A stretch of DNA of 17,012 bases, taken from the NCBI GenBank assembly GCA_013044465.1, contig JABEUL010000186.1:1-17012 (forward strand). Reading direction: 5' to 3'. The notes beneath the pieces are model-generated. The model did no database searches. It saw nothing but the letters and a program-made list of their open reading frames with translations, and was not told the DNA's origin. Position numbers and translations under genes: made by a program. The stretch comes from Acidimicrobiales bacterium (lineage in GTDB: Bacteria; Actinomycetota; Acidimicrobiia; Acidimicrobiales; JABEUL01). Shown piece after piece: positions 6,646 to 13,650 of this stretch. Position 1 is the first letter of the stretch, and each line of letters starts with the position of its first letter.

Positions 6646-8208
6646 TTATTTCTTGGTGCCTATTCGATCGATAGTAGAAGTTGTGATTCCACGGGATCTA
6701 AGTGCCCCATATGCGATTCTTTGAGTTTCTGTCCTTGGGATCTCACTTATCACTTCTACAAATCTCGGAATTGCATAATCAGCCATCTTCCCCTTGCAAA
6801 AGGCCCCAACGCCATCTAAATCAGGCGAGCTACCTTCAATTGGGACTATTACTGCCATGACTTCATCTTCCCCTAGTTCAGATGGAACTGCAAATGCAGC
6901 TACTTCTGAGACCCCTGGGTAGGACTGCAAAACTGATTCAATTTCCCAAACCGAGATATTTTCACCCCTGCGCCTAATTGATTCTTTGGCACGGCCTCGA
7001 TAGTAGTAAAAACCCTCGTCGTCACGCATGGCTAAGTCACCTGTATGGAACCATCCATTTTTATATGCGTTCTCTGTAGCTTCTGGCTGGCCGTGATACA
7101 TGGTGGCAGGACCAGTGGGATTTCTAAAAATTAGCTGTCCAACTTCTCCAGGCTTAACCGGAACATCATTTTCATCTACTATTTCAAACTCGGTTGATCC
7201 AACTGGCTTTCCCATGGAACCGATGCGGCCTGAGTCATTTAATAGATACCCAGGAGAATCAACCATTCCATAGAACTCGACGAGATTGACTCCAAATCGC
7301 TTTTCAAATACCCGCCAGTCATCGCTTTGACAGGCTGCTGAGAGCACAGTTCTCACTGGATTGTCGGCATCATCATCTCTTGGAGGCTGAGCTAAGAGCA
7401 TCCTCACCATGGCCCCTAGAGTGTTGAACTCAACTGCATTGAATCTTCTGCACTCATCAAAGAGCCTTGAAGCCGAGAACTTTCGCCCTAGGGCTAATTG
7501 GGCATCTAAAACAATTGAGCCAAATGTAGAAACTCCAAGTGCGTTCCCATGAAATAAAGGAAGAGCCGTGTAGAGTACTTCTCCCGGTTTGACTCCCATT
7601 GACTGCATAACAGGAACAATAGATGCCGCGTCCGATCCTCCGGTGCTCACGACACCTTTGGGAGGCCCGGTAGTTCCAGAAGTATAGAGAATTCCAAACA
7701 AGTTCGAGCTATCATTTCCAATTTCAACATATGGATCACCATCGGAGTGATCAAAGAGCTTGTCCATTGACCAAGTGGCACTCTTTAATTTCCCGCTTCC
7801 AGATATAACAAGTGGACAGTTCTCCAACTCCCCTAGTAGTGGCTCAATCTCAGAAAGTATTGGCTCATCTACAACTAGCACCTTGATACCTGAGTCGGTG
7901 ATGATGTGCTTTAGAGTGTTTCCTCTCTGTGCGGTATTTATTGGCACAGAAGGTGTTGCAAGCAATGTAGCGGCAAAGAAAATCCACAGGAAATCGGGAC
8001 TGTTTCCCATCATGATCCCGAGGCGATCTCCAGGCTTTATCCCAAGGTCAATCAGCCCGTTTGCTGCCTTCCTTATATTTGAAAGTGCATCGGCCCATGA
8101 ATATTTTTCGTCTTCAAAGAGCACCCAAGTTGCGTCTCTATGAGATGCCACTCTGGCATCAATCATCATCTCAGTAAAGGACTTTTTCCGCTCTTTTATC
8201 TCAGGCAC
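6646..8208 (-). CDS. Acyl-CoA ligase (AMP-binding, ANL superfamily)
   Basis: The 520-residue enzyme should activate a carboxylic acid to its CoA thioester through an acyl-adenylate. The P-loop-like motif is LYTSGTTGPPKGV (174-186). A5 is EFYGMVDSPG (311-320, with VD where most have TE). A7 is GWFHTGDLA (385-393), and A8 is YRGRAKESIRRRGENIS (403-419). In A10 the usual 'lP+T.tgKi' lysine is not visible: the segment reads IPRTETQRIAY (490-500). The overall pattern resembles the crotonobetaine/carnitine-CoA ligase-like group, including the C-terminal 'GiTt.t.DR'. The start is GTG at 8206-8208 with AGGGG seven bases upstream. It begins two bases after the stop of the small SAM-like gene and ends 15 bases before the thiolase, so co-transcription is near certain. 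The substrate is unknown. Confidence 0.92.
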   Translation of the reverse strand: MPEIKERKKSFTEMMIDARVASHRDATWVLFEDEKYSWADALSNIRKAANGLIDLGIKPGDRLGIMMGNSPDFLWIFFAATLLATPSVPINTAQRGNTLKHIITDSGIKVLVVDEPILSEIEPLLGELENCPLVISGSGKLKSATWSMDKLFDHSDGDPYVEIGNDSSNLFGILYTSGTTGPPKGVVSTGGSDAASIVPVMQSMGVKPGEVLYTALPLFHGNALGVSTFGSIVLDAQLALGRKFSASRLFDECRRFNAVEFNTLGAMVRMLLAQPPRDDDADNPVRTVLSAACQSDDWRVFEKRFGVNLVEFYGMVDSPGYLLNDSGRIGSMGKPVGSTEFEIVDENDVPVKPGEVGQLIFRNPTGPATMYHGQPEATENAYKNGWFHTGDLAMRDDEGFYYYRGRAKESIRRRGENISVWEIESVLQSYPGVSEVAAFAVPSELGEDEVMAVIVPIEGSSPDLDGVGAFCKGKMADYAIPRFVEVISEIPRTETQRIAYGALRSRGITTSTIDRIGTKK

Positions 8209-8210
8209 TT

Positions 8211-8555
8211 CTATACCCCTGCCTCAACTGAAGGAGACATGGCTATTCCATTGTGAATCAGAAAGCTCCTGACGTGATTTCCTGCTCTTCTTCCACCATG
8301 TTCTTTTTCAAACTCGGCAATTTCGGCAATAATTTCACGTCGTGCCTTTAATTTGATCCTCATCCCTTCGTCACTTTGGCGCAAACACTCCTCGACAATT
8401 TTGTCGGGGTCTCTCTCCACATAGTTCACAAAGTCAACTAATGCACCGATTCTCTTGTCTAGGTCGGGCACATCTCCCCACTGCTCAATAAGATTTTCAC
8501 TCCACTTCTTAACGGTAGCAAAATTCTTGATGTCATCTAGACTCATATTTTCCAT
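8211..8555 (-). CDS. Small helical protein resembling a stand-alone integrase SAM-like (core-binding) domain
   Basis: The 114-residue, all-helical, highly charged protein has no enzyme motif. Its pattern resembles the N-terminal SAM-like/core-binding domain of tyrosine recombinases: KRIGALVDFVNYVERDPDKI (34-53), then a charged helix KLKARREIIAEIAEFEKEHG (about 68-87), then AGNHVRSFLIHNGIAMSP (91-108). The latter parallels 'a..yv.aiRsFf.hngi.lp', which ends that domain in recombinases. There is no room for the catalytic domain with its R...HxxR...Y residues. It sits inside the acyl-CoA operon with two-base gaps on both sides and its own GGAG six bases before the ATG, so it is a deliberate member of the unit, not a phage scar. 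A DNA-binding or protein-binding accessory role is possible. The resemblance was judged by eye. Confidence 0.75.
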   Translation of the reverse strand: MENMSLDDIKNFATVKKWSENLIEQWGDVPDLDKRIGALVDFVNYVERDPDKIVEECLRQSDEGMRIKLKARREIIAEIAEFEKEHGGRRAGNHVRSFLIHNGIAMSPSVEAGV

Positions 8556-8557
8556 CT

Positions 8558-9346
8558 CTACTCCGGAAGATCTAGCATGTGGGCCAAGGCTCTAAGCTCG
8601 GCCTGTCGCCAAGGTGCAGGAGCGGTATCTTGAATCATTCCGACTTCCCTTAGTTTCTCAGTCACTTTAGGATCTGGCACAAATGGATTGCCAAATTTAC
8701 CTTCCGATGCCATCTCTTCGAGAGTCTCTCTTGGTCTTTGGCCACCAGTTTGTGGATCTTCTGCCGGATATCCAAGCAGTTGGACCCAGACTGGAATGTA
8801 GTTGGCGGGAACTCCAAGCATTTCATTAGCAACAGCAAAGTTGCATGAAACGAGTTGTGTACCAAGTCCCTCATCAACTGCACATAAAAGCGCCTGGCAG
8901 ATTGCAAGAGCTGTTTCTTCACTGACTAGGGTGGTCATAATCTCTTTACTTGATGAAAGCGGATGTAAAAGTTGGGCCCAGACAATATCTTCAATGTAGC
9001 TGTGGCTCCAACCGTGGCTCGGGTTTAGAGCTCCCACATCCACGAGACCATGTAGGGTTCCATTTTCATGGGCATCTTTAAGAGCATCCATGTTTGCATA
9101 CCAGAAGATCCAAACTGGGGCCATATCTAGCTGAGCTGTGGTGGTTGGGGTTTTAAAGCTATTTATCTCAGCTTCGCTTAACTCCTTGCGATAAACCACT
9201 ACCGGCTTAGGGTACGGTGCATTCATTACTCTTGAGGCAAGTCGTGCTGCTTCAAGTATTGTCTGAATCTTTTCCCTTTCAACATCTCGCCAAGGCTGGT
9301 AGTACCTTATTGATCTTCTGTTGCCTACTACCTTTTTAAATTCCAT
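8558..9346 (-). CDS. Nitroreductase-family FMN-dependent oxidoreductase
   Basis: The 262-residue protein belongs to the nitroreductase family. The N-terminus has the FMN-phosphate motif NRRSIRYY (9-16) followed by the helix EKIQTILEAARLAS. The middle has the dimer-interface helix ALAICQALLCAVDEGLGTQL, with GLGTQL near the flavin site. The C-terminal part contains LLGYPAEDP and RPRETLEEM, a common pattern ('G.p......Rpr..le'). The start is ATG 9344-9346, which has GGAG six bases upstream; a TTG twelve bases earlier overlaps that GGAG and is rejected. These enzymes reduce nitro groups, quinones or enones, or act as flavin-dependent dehydrogenases. Within an acyl-CoA operon it may reduce or oxidise the ring or chain of the substrate. 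It lies 34 bases after the dehydrogenase gene and two before the small SAM-like gene. Confidence 0.88.
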   Translation of the reverse strand: MEFKKVVGNRRSIRYYQPWRDVEREKIQTILEAARLASRVMNAPYPKPVVVYRKELSEAEINSFKTPTTTAQLDMAPVWIFWYANMDALKDAHENGTLHGLVDVGALNPSHGWSHSYIEDIVWAQLLHPLSSSKEIMTTLVSEETALAICQALLCAVDEGLGTQLVSCNFAVANEMLGVPANYIPVWVQLLGYPAEDPQTGGQRPRETLEEMASEGKFGNPFVPDPKVTEKLREVGMIQDTAPAPWRQAELRALAHMLDLPE

Positions 9347-9380
9347 CCCTATCTCCAATCTTTAGAAAAACTGTCACCGG

Positions 9381-10628
9381 TTACTTTGCTTGCTGCAACA
9401 AGTGTTGGGCACCAACGAGCATCAAAAGCTCATTTACACCATCTTCAATGAGTGAGGCTCTCGCATCTCTGAAGAACTTCTCAATTGCTACACCTTTGGC
9501 AAGCCCTACCCCTCCAAATACTTGGATGGCATCACTTGATACCTCGAATGCGGCTCTCGTGGAGGTGACTTTTGAAGCAATCGCATGAGGAAGCGATGGC
9601 ATACCTTGTTCGAGTGCGACCCTTGTAGTCAGCTCACTTTGAGCTCTTGCCTGCTCCGCTTTCATGAACATATCAAAGAGCTTTCCCTGTACTAGCTGGT
9701 GCTGCGAGATTGGTCGGCCACCTTGTTCTCTCTCAAGTGCATATTGAAGTGCCTCATCAAAAGAGGCCCTGGCCAAACCGGCAAAGATGGAACCCATCCC
9801 ACTATTGGCAGTGCCTAGGACCATAGAAAGTACCATTGAGTAAAGCTCGGGGCCTATAACCATATAGCGCTCTGGGATTCGTACATCGTCGAAGAAAATC
9901 TCACCTTGGTTCAGTGCTCGCTGACCTAGTTTGTCAAGTGGAGCACCTTTAGAAACACCGGGAAGGTTTAGTGGTACTACAGCAACAGCGCCACCAGCTG
10001 CTCCGTGATCTGGGTCAACATTCAAAAACAAAAGTGCGTGACTAGCAATTGTCCCATTTGATACCCAAGCGGACTTTTGACCATTAATTATCCAGTCGCT
10101 TCCATCTTTTCTCGCCCTGCAGGCTCCAGCAGTGGCAGGAGTATCAAAGTTTGTGCTTCCAACAGCCAATAGGTCGGATCCATGCATCGGTTCCGTGATT
10201 GCCCAACACCCAATAACTCGCCCTGTTTTATCTTCCAAAAATGGGGTCACAATCTCGTCTCGTAGATTGGTGTCTCCGGTGAAGGCCGTTAGCATCTCAA
10301 CTACTTGAAATGGCATCCCACTAACACCAAGTGAAACTGCTAAATCCGCAGCTCCCCAACCGAGTTCAAAGAGAACTGCATTACTTGCCATCTGCCCAAA
10401 ACCTGGATCAAGATCTTTAAACATCGTGTGATAACCCAGTTCATACCATTGCTCAAATACTTCCCACAATGATGAACCATCTTGAATAACATCTTTTGGA
10501 TTTAGTGGGTCAAGCTTTAAAGCAGCTGGACGGAGAATATCTTTCGCCAATCGATGAACAGATGCCCGAATTTCGATAACACCGTCAAAAGATCCAGGCC
10601 TGTCAGCAACAGTCAAGTCTCCACTCAT
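9381..10628 (-). CDS. Acyl-CoA dehydrogenase family protein
   Basis: The 415-residue flavoenzyme would introduce an alpha-beta double bond into an acyl-CoA. FAD/substrate-contact motif CWAITEPMHGSD is at 141-152, then WIINGQKSAWVSNG (179-192), then FFDDVRIPERYMVIG (245-259). The C-terminal domain holds DAIQVFGGVGLAKG (366-379) and FFRDARASLIEDGVNELLM (385-403). Glu395 in IEDG aligns with the catalytic base in the 'yEGt' motif of medium-chain dehydrogenases. Length and motif order are normal for the family. GGAGG lies five bases before the ATG, so the start is firm. It is the first gene of the operon, with the dyad-rich region upstream. A separate electron-transfer flavoprotein is needed and is not in this window. 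Confidence 0.92.
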   Translation of the reverse strand: MSGDLTVADRPGSFDGVIEIRASVHRLAKDILRPAALKLDPLNPKDVIQDGSSLWEVFEQWYELGYHTMFKDLDPGFGQMASNAVLFELGWGAADLAVSLGVSGMPFQVVEMLTAFTGDTNLRDEIVTPFLEDKTGRVIGCWAITEPMHGSDLLAVGSTNFDTPATAGACRARKDGSDWIINGQKSAWVSNGTIASHALLFLNVDPDHGAAGGAVAVVPLNLPGVSKGAPLDKLGQRALNQGEIFFDDVRIPERYMVIGPELYSMVLSMVLGTANSGMGSIFAGLARASFDEALQYALEREQGGRPISQHQLVQGKLFDMFMKAEQARAQSELTTRVALEQGMPSLPHAIASKVTSTRAAFEVSSDAIQVFGGVGLAKGVAIEKFFRDARASLIEDGVNELLMLVGAQHLLQQAK

Positions 10629-10696
10629 TTAGTCCTCCATTAATGCCTATTGTACTTGTTTATTCTGATCATGACCTGTGAAACTGACAGTATCTA

Positions 10697-10792
10697 GGGA
10701 CTTAAGTCCCAAAGGCTACTAATAGTAGGTAGAGAGATTTCAAAAATAGCTATTCTTCACCTAGTGCTAGGGGATCACTATATATATCGTGA
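10697..10792. promoter_or_regulatory. Cluster of five short dyads upstream of the acyl-CoA operon
   Basis: The 293-base gap between the operon and the divergent HEAT gene holds five dyads in 96 bases. GGGACTTAAGTCCC (10697-10710) is a perfect 14-bp palindrome. CTACTAATAGTAG (10716-10728) is perfect around one central base. AATAGCTATT (10745-10754) is a perfect 10-bp palindrome. CCTAGTGCTAGG (10760-10771) has 5-bp arms. TCACTATATATATCGTGA (10775-10792) has a single mismatched pair. The first lies 69 bp upstream of the dehydrogenase start, where an operator for a TetR- or GntR-type regulator would fit. They do not share one sequence, so they need not bind one protein. Confidence 0.5.
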
Positions 10793-10921
10793 AAAATACT
10801 TCAAGGCGCTTGCTGCTGGATTGCCTCGAACTGGGCAGTACTTGCTAATGTAAGTGTCATAAGTATGTGGTCGCAACTTGAGAACCCAACGTGACCTGCC
10901 AGTCCAAATTGGTCTGTCCAA

Positions 10922-11659
10922 ATGTCACTTACGTCATTACGACAGATTCTGCGACATTGGCCAGATGATCAAGTTTTTGCGATGAACCATCAAATTGAAA
11001 ATATGGAAAATGATAATTTACGCGCTTTGACAAGGCTTTTTAGGTCGACACTGACTGAAATGGATACCGAGAGTCTTTTGGAGCTCAAATCCTATGGTGA
11101 AACTGCGATAAAGCTGTTTCAGGCTTTCCTTCAAGGAGAAATTAAGGTACCTGGCGTAAACTCTAGGGTTATGATCGACAACATTATGGAAATGTCGTGC
11201 TGGCTTGCTGCGCATCTGCCCGATGAATTTCTTGAAGCTTTTAATTCACCAATATGGATGTCATCAATTTTTGTAGTTCAAGGTCTTGGACATACTAGGT
11301 CGCCTGCTGCCCTGCCAAATCTAATTAATGCACTTAGCAATAGTTCGAGAGAAATAAGGATGTCCGCAGCAATTGCTTTAGGTCACATTTACGGCAATGA
11401 GTCCAGGCATGCACTCCGCCTTGCGGTTAATGATCGAGAGTATCTCGTTCGATATCACGCCATAAGTTCAATTGGGAAGATCGGCGATCTGGCCGATATC
11501 GAATGGCTCAGCTCGCTAGCTGCCTCAAATAATCGAGGAATTTCCGAGGCTGTATCGATAGCAATTAGTTCGATTTCAAATAGGCGACGAAAGGAAAGTT
11601 CTAACGCGAACGCTCGACAAAAACACGAAATCAAGAAGTCACCAACGTCTTCTACATGA
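10922..11659 (+). CDS. HEAT-repeat protein
   Basis: The 245-residue product contains HEAT/PBS-lyase-like helical repeats in its second half: SPAALPNLINALSNSSREIR and MSAAIALGHIYG (about 127-158), then ALRLAVNDREYLVRYHAISS and IGKIGD (about 163-188), then IEWLSSLAASNNRGISEAVS. The alternation 'a...L...L.d....vR..A..aLg.ig' is characteristic. The first 120 residues are helical but without a clear repeat. The tail (NRRRKESSNANARQKHEIKK) is basic and probably disordered. Such repeats are scaffolds for protein-protein contacts, and nothing shows the partner. No Shine-Dalgarno sequence precedes the ATG at 10922; a later in-frame ATG at 10981 is an alternative start. It is a single gene, divergent from the acyl-CoA operon. 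Confidence 0.75.
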   Translation: MSLTSLRQILRHWPDDQVFAMNHQIENMENDNLRALTRLFRSTLTEMDTESLLELKSYGETAIKLFQAFLQGEIKVPGVNSRVMIDNIMEMSCWLAAHLPDEFLEAFNSPIWMSSIFVVQGLGHTRSPAALPNLINALSNSSREIRMSAAIALGHIYGNESRHALRLAVNDREYLVRYHAISSIGKIGDLADIEWLSSLAASNNRGISEAVSIAISSISNRRRKESSNANARQKHEIKKSPTSST

Positions 11660-11668
11660 TATTCATTC

Positions 11669-11691
11669 TTGGTATTCTCGTCGGATACCAA
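11669..11691 (+). terminator. Hairpin just after the HEAT-repeat gene
   Basis: TTGGTAT (11669-11675) and ATACCAA (11685-11691) form a perfect 7-bp stem with a 9-base loop, starting ten bases after the stop codon. No T-run follows, so it may be only a transcript-end stabiliser. The remaining 200 bases up to 11896 show no gene. Confidence 0.35.
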
Positions 11692-11896
11692 CATTCAAAA
11701 TGCTTCTTTGAGAGCGTTCCCCCCACCTGTCGGATACTTCCAACTCAACTATTGCCTCAACCAAACGAAAGGTCTCTCTCCAAATACGCAGGCAGCTAAG
11801 ATGCGCTTTCATTGTTATTATCTTCGAGGTCGAAGTTCTGATCTGTCAGTGTATTAGCGAAATTCGCGTACTCGGCATTGATTCTTTCCACTACGA

Positions 11897-12202
11897 CTAT
11901 TTGTAATCATAGGTGTAACACCACGCCAAAGCACGGACCGCATCCTCAGAAATCTCGGGATGAGCTTTCCGAAACTCGCCTGCAGCTACATCTCCCATCT
12001 CCTTGAGACCTGCGATGGTAAATCGGGCGCCTGAGGCATAGAAAGAATCTGCTAGCTGACGAATCTGGGGAAGGATAATAGCTGCAATTTCCGAACCGAA
12101 CTCCTCAATTAAGTACGCCTCTTCACGAACCGGCCACTGCGCATTACCCCATCCAGTCCACACCACGATGGCTGCACTCAAGAGAGGCGGATCGAACGTC
12201 AT
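11897..12202 (-). CDS. Hypothetical protein, 101 residues, coupled to an upstream broken frame
   Basis: The family is not recognised. I place the start at ATG 12200-12202 (MTFDPPLLSAAIVVWTGWGN), where GGAG lies six bases upstream and the ATG overlaps the TGA of the preceding frame as ATGA. The frame stays open upstream to an ATG at 12343, but that stretch reads poorly and overlaps the other gene. The protein is acidic, with a Trp-rich start (WTGWGNAQW) and two helices: REEAYLIEEFGSEIAAIILP (26-45) and RFTIAGLKEMGDVAAGEFRK (60-79). It ends ALAWCYTYDYK. Size and acidity would suit an immunity-type or other small partner protein, but this is inference only. It is the last gene of the minus-strand run. 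Confidence 0.55.
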   Translation of the reverse strand: MTFDPPLLSAAIVVWTGWGNAQWPVREEAYLIEEFGSEIAAIILPQIRQLADSFYASGARFTIAGLKEMGDVAAGEFRKAHPEISEDAVRALAWCYTYDYK

Positions 12203-12650
12203 GACCTTCTCCAGAAAAGCGACGATGTTCCGGTCTTGGGATTGATTACCGTGATGGATGTGACGTTCATATTCGCTAAAAGGTCTGAATATCCAATTTT
12301 TGCCCAAACACTGTTTGCACTCACCTCCAGATTTTGGGACCATGTCATTTCCATATGAACTTTACTTGTTGTAACATCAATTTCTTTAATCGTAGCCAAT
12401 CCGCATTCCTTTCCGCAGAAGACGGACACTTTTCACTGACATCTTGGTCGTTTAGCGCCAAAAAGCTTTTGATATACCTCGTCGATCTGCTGCTCTATTG
12501 GACGCCTGAAACCAACTCGAACAACTTGCCTGTTTTTTTCGGCTACAAATGGGCCATTCCCCGCCAGACAAGTGCTAAAAACCCTATTTCGTAAAACGCA
12601 CCGCTGCCGTAATAGTATTTCCAGGACTATTACGGATTTTCAATGTTCAT
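12199..12650 (-). pseudogene. Broken small gene upstream of the 101-residue gene
   Basis: One frame reads coherently from about 12640 to its stop at 12199-12201, except for a TGA at 12433-12435: before it is PIEQQIDEVYQKLFGAKRPR, after it VFCGKECGLATIKEIDVTTS. A likely original start is ATG 12648-12650 (MNIENP), but that frame meets TAA-TAG at once and would need a shift to join the rest. The final 76 codons could be translated from GTG 12429, without a ribosome-binding site. Cysteine pairs around the TGA suggest a metal-binding knuckle. The ATGA overlap with the next gene argues that this frame was, or still is, translated. Confidence 0.4.
12607..12635. repeat. Perfect 10-bp inverted repeat (hairpin)
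   Basis: CCGTAATAGT (12607-12616) and ACTATTACGG (12626-12635) are exact reverse complements separated by 9 bases; ATTTTC follows on the plus strand. It could be an intrinsic terminator read rightward, an operator, or a scar. It lies inside the broken small gene, where the TAA-TAG stops are part of one arm. Confidence 0.55.
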
Positions 12651-12662
12651 GTCGTTGACTTC

Positions 12663-12936
12663 TCAAACATTGATTTCTTGGCCGATTTCTATTTCAAACA
12701 CTTCACCTATCTTCCGACAATATTGATACATATAGCTAGAATTGAAACGGCCCCATTTTGCTATAAGATGCTCGCTGACGTTGAAGCTTCCGGGCCACAG
12801 ACGTATCTCTGATATCTTTTCCTATACCCTAACTGATCATCTATAGAAAAGGCAATTTTTCTTAGTGACTTAAAATCGTCAAAATTAGCTCTCCTTGGAA
12901 AGAAGGATTATTGGCAACAACTACTTGGTGATTCAT
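12663..12936 (-). pseudogene. Frame-shifted remnant of a small gene
   Basis: Three frames each supply a plausible piece in order. First is MNHQVVVANNPSFQG from an ATG at 12934-12936. Second is ANFDDFKSLRKIAFSIDDQL, about 12830-12895. Third is SEIRLWPGSFNVSEHLIAKW running on to GQEINV and a TGA at 12663-12665. The last piece is open for 52 codons. Two single-base shifts would join them into one protein of about 90 residues. The family is not recognised. The reconstruction is by eye, and chance open frames cannot be excluded. Confidence 0.35.
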
Positions 12937-12978
12937 TTTATTGGAGTCGCCGTGAGAAATTTCTTCACGTATTCAAGA

Positions 12979-13359
12979 TTAGCGGACGGTTACTCCATGT
13001 GCTAAAAAACGCACTGAACCGGGTCCGTGATTATCAGCATGCGGTTTAAGGCTGCCATACTCTTGCCAATCTAATACTACCTGAGCGCAATCCTTTATTA
13101 TTAGTTCTGTTTCTGATTCCACTACGGTTCCAGGATCTGTAATAACTAATAGTAGCTGTCCGTCCAGCTCAACCAACACTTTGTGCTCCGTCGCAGCCGA
13201 CCAAGTGAGAACATGTAAATTGTCATATGGGCGTCCGAACCAGCCACTAGGCAACTCCAGACTCGGTTGCTTTCCTTTTGCGAACCAAGTTGCAATTGCA
13301 TACAGTACAGACTGCGTTTGCATGGTAGCAACTAATCCTCTCTCTCCGTTCGGGATCAT
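12979..13359 (-). CDS. Hypothetical protein, 126 residues, coupled to the gene before it
   Basis: The family is not recognised. The ATG at 13357-13359 overlaps the TGA of the preceding gene as ATGA, which fixes the start. The order of segments suggests a small beta-rich domain: LPSGWFGRPYDNLHVLTWSA (41-60), HKVLVELDGQLLLVITDPG (63-81, two strands), ELIIKDCAQVVLDWQEYGSL (89-108) and PGSVRFLAHG near the end. Tryptophans and conserved-looking glycines point to a genuine folded protein. There are no signal peptide, membrane segment or catalytic motifs. Its partner is the 97-residue helical protein just upstream; the pair probably acts as a unit. A role as an immunity or antitoxin-like protein is conceivable but unsupported. 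Confidence 0.65.
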   Translation of the reverse strand: MIPNGERGLVATMQTQSVLYAIATWFAKGKQPSLELPSGWFGRPYDNLHVLTWSAATEHKVLVELDGQLLLVITDPGTVVESETELIIKDCAQVVLDWQEYGSLKPHADNHGPGSVRFLAHGVTVR

Positions 13360-13649
13360 CTCAACTCAGCTCGCAGAGCTAGGAAGAGTTCGTGCCTGAG
13401 TTTCGCAAGTTCGACTTGCTCGGCGGCAACTCCTTTTTCGCTTTGTAATACAAGATCCTGGAAAGTTCCCATCCCGCCAAACAGCTTTAGCGCGTCTCTG
13501 ATGGCTACCTGGTATTCGGCAGTTTCAGTATTAAGCACTTCAAATTTTATCACACACTGCTCAATGGCCTGGATCCAGTGGGCATCATTAGCGGTCCTAA
13601 GCACTGCCAATATCGATTGAAATATTCGAGAAATATCTTGCTTTGCCAC
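13356..13649 (-). CDS. Hypothetical helical protein, 97 residues, first of a coupled pair
   Basis: The 97-residue protein is mostly helical: DISRIFQSILAVLRTANDAH, then AIEQCVIKFEVLNTETAEYQ, then VAIRDALKLFGGMGTFQDLV, then ELAKLRHELFLALRAELR. The LFGGMGTFQDLVL turn between helices recalls small domain-of-unknown-function proteins with 'lyGGMGSfnDlvl', but I cannot name the family securely. The start is GTG 13647-13649, one base after the TAA that ends the decayed frame upstream (13651-13653). Its TGA overlaps the ATG of the next gene as ATGA. The upstream ribosome-binding site is weak (TAAGG), which fits initiation coupled to the upstream frame. Confidence 0.65.
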   Translation of the reverse strand: MAKQDISRIFQSILAVLRTANDAHWIQAIEQCVIKFEVLNTETAEYQVAIRDALKLFGGMGTFQDLVLQSEKGVAAEQVELAKLRHELFLALRAELR

Positions 13650-13650
13650 C

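Noticed and set aside
9347..9358. TTG start twelve bases upstream for the nitroreductase
   Set aside because: It overlaps the GGAG that serves the ATG at 9346 and has no ribosome-binding site of its own.
12203..12343. N-terminal extension of the 101-residue gene from ATG 12343
   Set aside because: The stretch reads poorly and overlaps another frame, while ATG 12202 has a good Shine-Dalgarno sequence and an ATGA overlap.
12334..12594. 86-residue plus-strand frame
   Set aside because: It has a Phe/Ser-rich antisense-like composition, no ribosome-binding site, and the opposite strand reads more like protein.
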